From: Lolium rigidum
Taxonomy: Eukaryota > Streptophyta > Magnoliopsida > Poales > Poaceae
DNA: 64,000 bases
Assembly (NCBI RefSeq): GCF_022539505.1
Contig: NC_061510.1
Span: 32,451,047-32,515,046 of the forward strand
Direction: 5' to 3'
Under the pieces are notes generated by a model, which had not been told where the DNA came from, made no database searches, and saw only the letters and a program-made list of their open reading frames with translations. Every line of letters begins with the position of its first letter. Position 1 is the first letter of the stretch. This document shows positions 53,892 through 64,000 of this stretch, in pieces. The translations under genes and the position numbers were made by a program.

Positions 53892-56239
53892 ACTCCCCCA
53901 AGCTTAGCTTATTGCTTGTCCTCAAGCAATTCAGTTAACAACTGAGCGATAAAAGAACTTTCACGAACACATTTGCTCATATGATGTATATATTCTCATG
54001 ATATGGCTAATACTTAAACAGTTCATAATGAGACACATGCAAATAAGATCATCTAACAGCTATATCAATCATGGAGAGGTACCAACAATTAATAATAAGC
54101 ATCATGAATCATGTATATAAGCGAGGATTGCAATGTTCATAAGAGAGTATGATAAAGTGGTATCTCGCTTGCTCGTATTTGATTGGCAAAACATAAATGC
54201 CCGGGCACCTCCGGAGTTCATAGAAAGACTAGAAGTAGTGATTGTCAAAGATAAAAGCATCAAAGTTATACCACAATCAATCATATTTTGAGACAAGCAT
54301 ATTATACTAAGAATGACGAGTTGTGCTCTCAAGATAGCACTCAAAGAAATAATGGAGACACAACATAAAAGTAAAAGATTGACCCTTCGCAGAAGGAAGC
54401 GAGGGATTAACATGCGCTAGAGCTTTTCATTTTTATAAATCGGGAGTAAAATTATTTTGAGAGGTGTTTGTTGTTGTCAACGAATGGTAATGGGTACACT
54501 AACTACCTCGCCAACCGGACTTTCAAGAGCGGCTCCCATGAATTATTGCATATTTATGTGGCACTCCTTCCAACCTTTCTTACACAAACCATGGCTAACC
54601 GAATCCTCGGGTGCCCGCCAACAATCTCATACCATGAAGGAGTGCCTTTTTATTTTAATTTTATTATGATGATGACACTCCCCCAACCTTTGCTTACACA
54701 AGCCATGGCTAACCGAATCCTTCGGGTGCCGTCCAACAATCACAAACCATGGAGGAGTGTCTATTTAAGTTAATTAATTCGGGACCGGGAATCCCATTGC
54801 CGGCTCTTTTTGCAAAATTATTGGATAAGCGGATGTGCCACTAGTCCATATGAGAGTCCAGTCAAAAGTAAATGACAAGGTTGAAAGCTAAACACCACAT
54901 ACTTCCTCATGAGCTATGAAACATTAACACAAATTAAGAAGCATTTTGAAGGTTTTAAAGGTAGCGCATGAGAATTTACTTGGAATGGTTTGAAATGCCA
55001 TGCATAGGTATTTATGGTGGACACTCTTGAATAACTTGGTTTTCATGTGTTTGGAAGCACGAGCGGCATTCCCGCTCAGTACAAGTGAAGGCTAGCAAAA
55101 AGACTAGGGAGCGACAAATCAAGAGAGCAGTAACTGTCATAATCATGCTTGCGGCAAAATAAATTAACAGAGGCATAAAAGTGATACAAGAACTCTGAAG
55201 CAATGTAAATCATCGAGGCTTAATTGACTTTTTGTTCAGTCATATGCATGCGTGAGCATGTGCCAAGTCGATATAAATGAATTATTCAGAGGAGGATACC
55301 ACAATGACATACTTACTTATGAATAAAACAATGCAAGCAAACATCCATGACATGCTACTCAAATTAATAGATTGGAGCTAAACATGAGAGATCATAAACT
55401 ACTAGACTTTCCCAAATAACATATACCTCACATGAACCAACTAAGCATGCTCACATGGATGAGTATATGTACAAAAATGAAAACAAATAGAGTTCATACC
55501 AGCCTCTCACCACAATCAGATTGTCGTAGATCGTCATTATTGCCTTTTCACTTGTGCAGCTTGGATAATATGAAATGAAAACCACGCTCCAGCCACCGAA
55601 GACCATTGAACTCAAAATGAACTTTACAAACCAAAGAAGAACAGCAAATATTTTTGGTGTTTTCAAATTGCAAATAAGAACAAGAGGAAACAAGCAAACA
55701 AAGCAAAATCTTTTTGGGTTTTCTTATAGCAAACTAGCAATAGCAAATAAAGTGAAACAAATGCAAGAAACCAAAGCAAACAAATGGTGAAGAGAAACAA
55801 CAAAAATATTTTTGGTCTTTTTGTGTTTTGGAAAGGAAACAAAGCAAAAACAAGAAATAACAAACTAAAAGAAACACAGAAAAACGAGATGGCAGAAATC
55901 TGCCAAAACCTGACAGCAGTACAGAAATCGATTTTAACAAAAATCTTACGTTGCTCAGATCGAAAAGTGTTCAACTAATGAAAGTTAGATAACAACCTGG
56001 GGAACCTGCACAAAAATTGGCAGCTCAAAATGACGCCCTGGCTATTTTTGACGATTTTTACAGTAACGTTCCAGAATCTGTTTTCAGGCAGCACTTCCCC
56101 AAATATCATCTTCCTCTCATTAGAAAACCACTCAAACGAACAAAACAAATATGTACAAGTATCCAGCAACCATAATATGCAAAGAATGAGTGATGCCGGT
56201 ATACCTCCCCCCAGCTTAGGCTTTTGGCCTAAGTGGAGT
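53892..56239 (-). other. Non-coding 3' region of Athila-type element 2
   Basis: The polypurine tract (agcttgggggagt on minus) lies at 53892-53904. The rest is AT-rich with no product. It aligns with 22392-24742. A local tandem duplication lies at about 54575-54775. Confidence 0.7.
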
Positions 56240-57465
56240 TCAACCCCAACGAGGGTCGTTGTTCCTCGCCGGTGGGTAGTCCATGGAGTAGTCATAGTAA
56301 AGCTCCTGCGCGAGAAGAAAAGCGTGGAGGCTCCGCATATCCACCATGTTGATGCGAGGAACTTGCTGCATCGGATGATGAGTCGAGGTGCTCCTCGACC
56401 TCCGTGTCGTCTCTTGCATGTTGGCCTCCTCTCTCTATGTGTGCATCCAGTGCCCCTTCTGTGACCGACCAATCTTCCCTGGAATCAAGGTTAGACAGAA
56501 CAGGCGCAGGCAATCTTACTAATTTCTCAGTTTTCTTAGTTATTCTCCAGACTTTCTTATAAAATGTCATCTTATAATACAGGTTACCCAAGTTGGAGGA
56601 ATCTGAAACAAATTCATGTTTAATCATAGAGGTTATGTCAAGTTTTTCTATGGGGAACGGAATATCAAAATGATGAGGTTCTATATTATGAAAAGCTAGT
56701 AAACGGGATGCGATGAGACCTCCACAAATTCCACCTTTCTCACGGTTAGTAGCAAGTCTATAAGCTATTAATGCCCCCAAATTATAAGACCTACTATTTT
56801 GCAAGGTCTTGCAGCTAGAAAAGCCAAATCCGGGATAGAAAGTTTACCACCAATCCTTTTAGCGAGAACGCATTTGGTAATAAAATAGGCAAAGTAGCGG
56901 ATGGCCGGGAGCTGAATACTAGTGATTTTACCACTTTCACCTGAGAAACTCCTTCCATCGCAAATCATCTTGTAAAGATCCGAGAGTTCTTGCGGCGATC
57001 CCCTTATCTTCTCGCACGACCCCCATTGCGGTATTCTAATTGCTGCACAAAAAGCACTAAATGGCAAGTTGACAAGCTTTATTGTAAATTTTATACTCGG
57101 ACCGTGGGGTTAGATCGCGACCAATTAAACTTGAAGTCCTGCACAAAAGCCATAGTTAATTTTACATATTGTCTCGGCTCTCCTTCCACAAAGTCACTCA
57201 GCCCCGCACGAGAAATTAGAGTTTGAACATCTTCAAATATCCCCNNNNNNNNNNNNNNNNNNNNNNNNNNNNNNNNNNNNNNNNNNNNNNNNNNNNNNNN
57301 NNNNNNNNNNNNNNNNNNNNNNNNNNNNNNNNNNNNNNNNNNNNCGCTTCTCATGAAATCCGCGCACGGGTAGTAAGAGGGGTATACTCCCTCTTCACGA
57401 TTGACTATCATAACTTGTTGGACTTCCAACTCTTGCTGGTTCAAGTGATATCTATTCCATTCCAT
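56240..57465 (-). pseudogene. ATHILA-type (env-like) ORF of element 2, split by gap and indels
   Basis: Starts MEWNRYHLNQQELEVQQ at 57465, three bases after a consensus acceptor (aaatttcag). It carries FKFNWSRSNPT, FCAAIRIPQWGSCE, LPAIRYFAYFITKCVLAK and NREKGGICGGLIASRLL. Breaks are a 100 N gap (57245-57344), a frame change near 57085-57100 where CAAG and CTCGG replace the CAG and CTG of element 1, one near 56805, and one near 56308 where CGCGAG replaces a CAG. The expected stop (TGA) is at 56242-56240. Most breaks look like consensus errors rather than decay. Confidence 0.7.
57245..57344. other. Assembly gap (100 N)
   Basis: A fixed-size run of 100 N inside the ATHILA-type ORF. The aligned position in element 1 has only about two bases between the flanks (cc-tg-cacttctc), so the true gap length is close to zero. 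Confidence 0.95.
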
Positions 57466-58260
57466 TTTCTGAAATTTCAACAACCAACATAAAAATTTGA
57501 TTTGGTGACATAAAATTGAGGGAAACTACCATAGGAACTTGCTAGAGTACTAAACATGCATCAAAACTAGTTTCTACCACTTAGAACAAGCATGCAAGCT
57601 CACTAAACATGTTACCTACAGCAGCAAAATATTCAAGATATACTCAACCAAATGAAATTCTACTTGGATGGGTGGAGGAGTCACATACCGAAGAGCAAAT
57701 GTGCCAAATTTCAGACAGAAATCTGGGCTGAGCAAAGAGATCGAAAAATGCTGGAGCTCTGGAGCAAAAACGCGAGAGAGATGAACTTGGTACGAGTTTT
57801 TTCGGGAGAGAGACTGTTCTGGGCGAAAGAGATGACGAAGTGGGGCAGAGGGGAGCCCACACCACATGGTGGCGCGGCCACCTCCTTGGCCGCGCCGGCC
57901 AGTGGTGTGGCGCCCTCTGGTGCCCCACAGGTCATCCTCTGGTACTCCCAGGTGGCTCGTCGAAAAATAGGACCAACGGTATAATTTTCGCGAATTTTTG
58001 AAAACTTTGAAAAATGCACATTTTCTGGGTATTAAGTTTATTATTACTGGCCAGGAAAAATTTTGAAATCTTCAAATAACTAAAGAACTTTGCAAATTAA
58101 AAAGTGCTACAGCAACTAGAACAAGTCGAGGAAGAAAGATATGTTGTTTACCTCCTCTATGCATATAAAAAGTATTTGTTAACAAGGTTGATCAAGTCTT
58201 GCCACCAAATAAATTTTACATAGCATAAGAAGAAATAAACCTCAAATCAATCATGTTACC
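57463..58260 (-). other. Intron-like spacer between gag-protease and the ATHILA ORF
   Basis: The gag-protease frame ends just past a donor (tcaag/gtaac; exon end 58260, GT at 58259-58258). The next ORF starts right after an acceptor (aaatttcag; AG at 57470-57469). The same pair is in element 1 (donor GT at 26658-26657; acceptor just upstream of 25866). This suits expression of the second ORF from a spliced RNA. Confidence 0.55.
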
Positions 58261-60906
58261 TTGAATTGTATTGATATGGATCCAATCACGAGAGTTTGAT
58301 ATTCTTCTTTAGGCTCATATATAGGACAATCAATAGTTCCCACTTTGATAGTCCTCACATTAGAAATAGTATTAACTCCACACGCTTTCTCAATCCTCTT
58401 AGGGAAATAAACGGTATGTTCCCTATCATCAACATTGAAAGTAACCTTTCCTTTGTTGCAATCAATAACAGCCCCTGCGGTGTTAAGAAAAGGTCTCCCA
58501 AGAATAATAGACATATTATCATCTTCGGGCATTTCCAACACAACAAAATCAGTTAATATCAAGCGGTTAGTAGTAACTTGAACAGGAACATTCTCACATA
58601 TACCAACAGGAATAGCAGTAGATTTATCAGCCATTTGCAAAGATATATCAGTAGGTATCAGCTTATCTAGATAAAGTCTCTTATAAAGAGAAAAAGGCAT
58701 AACACTAACACCGGCTCCCAAGTCACATAGAGCAGTTTTAACATAATTATTCTTGATAGAACAAGGAATAGTAGGTATACCTAGGTCGCCCAACTTCTTT
58801 GGAATTTTGCCATTGAAAGAGTAATTAGCAAGCATAGTAGAAATTTCCTCATTGGGGATTTTCCTTTTGTTAGTAACAATATCTTTCATATACTTTGAAT
58901 AAGGTGGCAATTTAATAGCATCGATCAAAGGGATTTGCAAGAATAAAGGTTTCATCCAATCACAAAATTTATTATAGTGTTCTTCTTCCTTTGATTTTAG
59001 TTTCTTAGCAGGAAAAGGCATTGGCTTTTGCACCCAAGGTTCTCTTTCATTACCATGTTTCTCAGTAATAAAATCTTCTTTAGTATACTTTTTATTTTTA
59101 GCATGCTTTTCAGGTTCTTCTTCAACCTCTTCTTTATCGGAGTATCATTCTTATCATTATCTTTATCATTATCATGTTCATTACCACTTTCGGTTTCAGC
59201 ATCGAAATAGAAATACTATTAGGATCATTAACAGGTTCAGAGGATTCTACAACATTTTTATGTTTCTTTTTCTTTTTCTTCTTAGAATGAGCACTAGGTT
59301 CAATGCGTTGAGAATCTTGTTCAATTCTTTTGGGATGCCCTTCGGGATATAGAGGATCCTGGGTAGAGACACCACCTCTAGTTGTTACTTCATAAGCATG
59401 TTTCTCTTTAGAATTATTCCCTAACAAGTCATTTTGCACTTTAGTGAGTTGATCAATTTGAGTTTGAATCATTTGAAAATGTTTAACAAGCATCTTAACA
59501 TCATTGGAGGTTCTCTCCACAATACCATGCAATTCACTAATAGCTTGAGAATTTTCCATTAAATGATTCTCTACTCTCATATTAAAATTTTCTTGCTTAA
59601 CAATATAATTATCAAACTCATCTAAGCATTGTGCAGGAGGTTTCGAATACGTAATATCTTCCCTAGTAAAGCGTTGAAGGGAGTTTACCTCAATCATGGA
59701 TGAAGGGGGAATTATCTCACATATATCTTCTATAGGAGGTAGATTTTTCACATCTTCAGATTTAATACCTTTCTCCTTGAGAGACTTCTTGGCTTCCCTC
59801 ATATCTTCATCATTCAATTTAATTAAACCCCTCTTCTTCACTATTGGCGTTGGAGTTGGTTCGAGCGTATTCCAATCATCATAATTCCGGCCTATTTTAG
59901 CCAATAATTCTTCAGACGTCGTCCGGAGTTCTTTTCCGAAAACACAACCAGCACAACTATCCAGGTATGCCCTAGAATCAATGGTTAGTCCACTATAAAA
60001 TATATCAAGTAATTCATGCTTTTCTAAATCATGGTCAGGCAAAGCTCTAATAAGAGAGCAAAATCTTGCCCAAGCCTCAAGCAATTTCTCTTCATCTCCC
60101 TGATCAAAACTATAAACTCTTTGCAAAGCAGCATGTTGAGCACTAGCAGGAAAATATTTCCGAAAGAAAACAGCAAGCAATTCTTTTGGACTTTTAATAG
60201 AACCAGGTGGCAAATTATTATACCAAGTTTTAGCGTCATCTTTCAATGAGAATGGAAATATTTTAGCAACAAAGTAAGTACGCTTGTTAACATCATCAGA
60301 AAACAAGCTACTCAAGGTAGATAACTCAGTCATGTGTTCAACAACACTTTCTTTTTCGGTACCACAGAAAGGTGTTTTCTCAACAATAGCTATATGAGAT
60401 AGATCAAGAGAAAAATCATAATCTTTATCCCTAATGTTTATAGGAGATGTGGCAAATTTAGGATCAGGAGACAGTTTATATCTAACAGTATGTTCTGCAA
60501 GCAACTTTTTAATTTTTCTTGCATCAGTAGTAGCATTGCATTTTTCAATAAAATCATCATCAAGTTCCACATAATCTTCATCAAGATCATCACTAGAGTA
60601 TTCAAGTTCAGGTGAATTAACGAGTGTAGTAGCATCAGGAATTTCAGCATTTTCAGTTTGTCTAGACCTAGCAATGGAAGCATCTAGAAAAGTTCCCAAT
60701 GAACCACTATCATCAAGCACAACAGAAATATTATCAGTATTATGAGAGTGTTCAGATTCAGCAGATGTACCCGCATGCGAAGCATGTGGCGGTGAAACAA
60801 GTTTATCAATCACGGATGGTGAATCAAGTGTAGCGGAGGTACTCGAATTGTACCTTTTCTTGTAGTGGATGGTAATATGGCGATCTTAGTATCGCGAGGT
60901 TTACCC
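58251..60906 (-). CDS. Gag-protease polyprotein of Athila-type element 2, with three frame breaks
   Basis: Starts MGKPRDTKIAILPSTTRK at 60906. The gag core runs from MIDKLVSPPH (60813) through AKTWYNNLPPGSIKSPKELL, FFRKYFPASAQHAAL and DHDLEKHELLDIFYSGLTID, with a coiled segment (LMENSQAISELHGIVERTSN) and a Lys-rich end. The aspartic protease follows (from 59033) with CDLGAGVSVMPF, where Athila proteases usually show DLGAS, and SIILGRPFLNTAGAV. Frame breaks at 60844-60845, 59203-59204 and 59138-59139 all read CG where CAG/CTG is expected. Element 1 shows CAG directly at the first and third. The real gene may therefore be a single frame of about 885 codons. No reverse transcriptase follows. Confidence 0.8.
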
Positions 60907-60966
60907 ATGATGGAGAATTTGCAGCGAACAATATCAATCCAAGTGAACTTCCAAATAAAGCTATGC

Positions 60967-60984
60967 TCCCCGGCAACGGCGCCG
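60967..60984 (-). promoter_or_regulatory. Primer-binding site of element 2 (tRNA-Asp type)
   Basis: tccccggcaacggcgcc on the plus strand, 12 bp inside the right LTR. It matches the tRNA-Asp 3' end except for the last base. Confidence 0.78.
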
Positions 60985-60995
60985 TAAAATAGTCT

Positions 60996-62388
60996 TGATG
61001 ACCCACAAGTATAGGGGATCGCAACGAGTCTTCGAGGGAAGTATTACCCAATTTATTGATTCGACACAAGGGGAGACAAAGAACACTTGGAAGCCTTAAC
61101 AACGGAGTTGTCAATTCAGTTGCACCTGGAAACAGACTTGCTCGCAAGAGTTTATCAGTAGTAACAGTTTTATAGTAGCAGCAGTAGTGAAATAACAGCA
61201 GCAGAGTAACAAAGACAGCAGTAGTGATTATAGTAAACAGCAGGATTAAAATACTGTAGGCACGGGGACGGATGACGGGCGTTGCATGGATGAGAGAAAC
61301 TCATGTAATAATCATAGCAGGGCATTTGCAGATAATAATAAAACGGTGTCCAAGTACTAATCAATCAATAGGCATGTGTTCCAATTATAGTCGTACGTGC
61401 TCGCAATGAGAAACTTGCACAACATCTTTTGTCCTACCAGCCGGTGGCAGCCGGGCCTCAAGGGAAACTATCGGATATTAAGGTACTCCTTTTAATAGAG
61501 TACCGGAGCAAAGCATTAACACTCCGTGAACACATGTGATCCTCACATCACCGCCATTCCCTCCGGTTGTCCCGATTTCGTCACTTCGGGGCCATTGGTT
61601 CCGGACAGCGACATGTGTATACAACTTGCGGGTAAGATCATAAACAACGAATATCTTCATGAATCAATAACATGTTCAGATCTGAGATCATGGCACTCGG
61701 GCCCTAGTGACAAGCATTAAGCATAACAAGTTGCAACAATATCATAAAAGTACCATCTACGGACACTAGGCACTATGCCCTAACAATCTTATGCTATTAC
61801 ATGACCAATCTCATCCAATCCCTACCATCCCCTTCACCTACAGCGGGGAAATTACTCACACATGGATGGGGGAAACATTGCTGGTTGATGGAGAGGCGTT
61901 GGCGGTGATGGCGGTGATGATCTCCTCCAATTCCCCGTCCCGGCGGAGTGCCGGAACGGAGACTTCGGCTCCCGCGACGGAGTTTCGCGATGTGGCGGCG
62001 TTCTGGAGGGTTTCTGGCGACTTCGACTTCTCTCCAGGCGTTTTTAGGTCGAGGCGAATAAGTAGTCCGAAGGAGGGCGTCGGAGGCCGGCCGAGGGGGC
62101 CACACCACAGGGCCGCGCGGGCCCCCCTGGCCGCGCCGCCCTATGGTGTGGGGCCCTCGGGCCTCCACTTCAATTGCCCTTCGGCTCCGTTAGTTTCCTG
62201 GGAAAATAGGGCCTTCGCATAAATTCCGAGGTTTTTCCCGAAAGTTGGATTTCTGCACAAAAACGAGACACCAGAGCAGTTCTGCTGAAAACAGCGTTAG
62301 TCCGTGTTAGTTGCATCCAAAATACACAAATTAGAGGCAAAACAATAGCAAAAGTGTTCGGGAAAGTAGATACGTTTTGGACGTATCA
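60996..62388 (-). repeat. 5' LTR of Athila-type element 2
   Basis: 1,393 bp, tgatgacccac...ggacgtatca. It keeps CAG/CTG at most positions where its partner shows CG-containing variants. Confidence 0.9.
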
Positions 62389-64000
62389 TTAAGTCACACA
62401 ATGAAATTCTTGGGTATTAGTACCATATTGGTTGGTATGAAGTGTCAAACAAAACAACGCAATACAAGAATACAATGGCCTAAGTGACTGACAAGGAATA
62501 TGATAGGAATGCACGTCTGGAACAAAATAAAGTGTTATTATGTTCGTCGTTGGCATTCTATCTAGCCCTTAGAATTTATAATAAAGAACTTAATAATTGT
62601 TATTTTGCTCTTGTCAAATGAAAACAATAAGTTTTTCAAATTATGACATTACTCCATGTACGATGGATAAGTTATTATAAATCTTAATGGTGAAACACAC
62701 ATACATAACACTGACGCTAAAAATGCCATAAGGCAAATGATTTGAATTCCACTTATTTGTGGAACCGCAATTTAGGTCATGTTAGAAAGGATCGCATGAA
62801 GGAACTCCATGCAAATGAATTTTTGGAGTCATTCGATTTGTTGAATCGTTTTGGCACTTGCCAAATCTTTTCTAAAAGGTAATGACTGAAATACCGTTCA
62901 TAGGCCGAAGAGTTGAACGGGCAACTAACTTAGTGAAAACATACATAATGATATATGTGGTTCATCGGGCATAGTTGTGTGCGGAAGATTCTTCTACTTC
63001 ATGAAAACTTTCAAACAATGAATTGAGTATATATGTGGATATATTCAATAAGGAAAAGTTTGAAACATTTAAATAGGATTCAAATAAATTTCAGCATGAA
63101 GTGGAAATCATCGTAATAGAAAAATCAAATATCTATGATTGGATCATGGTGGAAATATTTGAATTACGAGTTTTAGCGAACATCTAAGAGAGTTATGAAA
63201 TTGTTCTACAACTCACATTTCTTGGAGTGTCATAATGATGATATAGTATCCGAGATATGTATCCAAACCTTGTTGGATTAATGATGAGATAAAATATTAT
63301 GACGCCATTATATTTTTGTGGATTATGCTTTAGTGACTACCGCTTTTACACTAAATAGAGCATCATCATGATCCGTTGAAATGACACCATACAAGTTATG
63401 GTATGGGTATAAACCCTAATAGTCTTTTCTTTAAATTTTGGTCTAAGAGTTTACAACCAAAATCGGATGAATGTCTTTGTTGGTTATCCCAGAGATTTAA
63501 TTGGGAATTCTTCCCACAAGACAAAGACAAAAGTGTTTGTCAATGTTTCTTATTTTCGAGAAATTGTTTCTAGTGAAGTATTTGAGTGGGAGGACAATAT
63601 AATTTGATAAGGTTTATGAACCTGAGCATAATGATCAGAGTAGCGCAGCATCGGAATTGGTTTCGGAAGCGGCCATAACGATCATGGCTCCCATGACTAC
63701 AAAGTGTTTTAGCCATGGAGATCGAAGTACATATTGAATCTTGTAGGTATGGTTTACTTTGTGATCAAATAAATGATTTGTGAACAAAGGATTGATTTTG
63801 AACAAATGATAAACCAACTACAAACAAAGAAGTTATGATGGGCCCTGACTCCGTTAAAATGGCTATACGCCATGAAATCCAAAATAGATGAATACTTTTT
63901 GAAAGTAAATGGATCTATAGACTTGGATGAAATATCCTTGAAAGAGCTCAACTTGTCGAAAAAATTGTTTACGACAAAGTTCAAAGAGTTGACTACAATA
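62389..64000 (+). pseudogene. Decayed copia pol of the Angela/BARE-type element
   Basis: Plus-strand remnants in changing frames follow copia order. A GAG-pre-integrase motif (TYLWNRNLGHVRKDRMKELH, about 62745) comes first. Integrase pieces follow (ALVTTAFTLNRAS and MTPYKLWYGYKP, about 63330-63410), then FVGYPRDLIG (about 63480), then the start of the reverse transcriptase (GPDSVKM... about 63840, ESKWIYRLG about 63900). Many stops and frame changes occur, and the catalytic residues cannot be followed. The sequence continues past the window. Confidence 0.75.

Larger units (their letters stand above)
52495..62388 (-). mobile_element. Athila-lineage Ty3-gypsy retrotransposon 2, pol missing (9,894 bp with a gap)
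   Basis: LTRs at 52495-53891 and 60996-62388 with duplication ttaag on both sides (52490-52494, 62389-62393). It has the same family and organisation as 20996-30333: gag-protease, a splice donor, an ATHILA-type ORF, a long 3' non-coding region, and no reverse transcriptase or integrase. It is inserted into the Angela-type element. Confidence 0.9.
48616..64000 (+). mobile_element. Angela/BARE-type Ty1-copia element, interrupted and open at the right edge
   Basis: A 5' LTR (48616-50391) is followed by an initiator-Met primer-binding site (tggtatcagagcc, 50393 onward), a decayed leader/gag region to 52494, a nested Athila-type element with duplication ttaag, then decayed pol from 62389 to the window end. 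The 3' LTR lies outside. The element is non-functional in coding terms. Confidence 0.85.

Noticed and set aside
1..64000. tRNA, rRNA or other structured RNA genes
   Set aside because: None was recognised by eye; the tRNA-like stretches found are primer-binding sites of retrotransposons. A covariance-model scan would be needed to exclude small RNAs.

Overview
The window reads as chromosomal DNA of a Triticeae grass (wheat, barley or a close relative). Signs of this are a nested Angela/BARE-type Ty1-copia element, two Athila-lineage Ty3-gypsy elements, Stowaway- and Tourist-type MITEs with standard target-site duplications (TSDs), and one GC-rich monocot-style gene. Apart from about 10 kb at the left end, almost everything is transposable-element or decayed repeat DNA.

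Layout. 1-3240: an intact four-exon protein phosphatase 2C gene on the minus strand. 3240-10550: intergenic DNA with one captured exon (5375-5793) and a broken minus-strand gene with a tandemly duplicated exon (7850-9897). 11273-15270: a MULE-like element with 8-9 bp TSDs and ~460 bp terminal inverted repeats (TIRs). It carries a B3-like gene, two minus-strand genes and an array of GTGTGGCGCC palindromes. 15.5-20.4 kb: MITEs of three superfamilies, a LINE remnant and a Harbinger-type element. 20996-30333: a complete Athila-type element lacking reverse transcriptase and integrase. 30.3-48.6 kb: repeated copies of an anonymous non-coding block, split by Harbinger elements (two with B3-like genes, one with a Myb/NAM-type ORF1, one transposase remnant), MITEs, a LINE remnant and a 154 bp solo LTR. 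48616-64000: an Angela-like copia element, open at the right edge, interrupted at 52495-62388 by a second Athila-type element.

Two results stand out. First, related small proteins (Arg/Gly-rich tail plus B3-like DNA-binding fold) are carried by two unrelated classes of DNA transposon. In the MULE, each TIR supplies a leader exon and splice donor to a gene reading inward. Second, differences between near-identical repeats fall almost entirely on CAG/CTG trinucleotides (CAG to CGAG, CAAG or CG; CTG to CG or CCG). Many frameshifts in the elements sit on these sites, while the phosphatase gene has none. I infer a read or consensus error linked to CHG methylation, so several 'broken' ORFs may be intact in the real genome.
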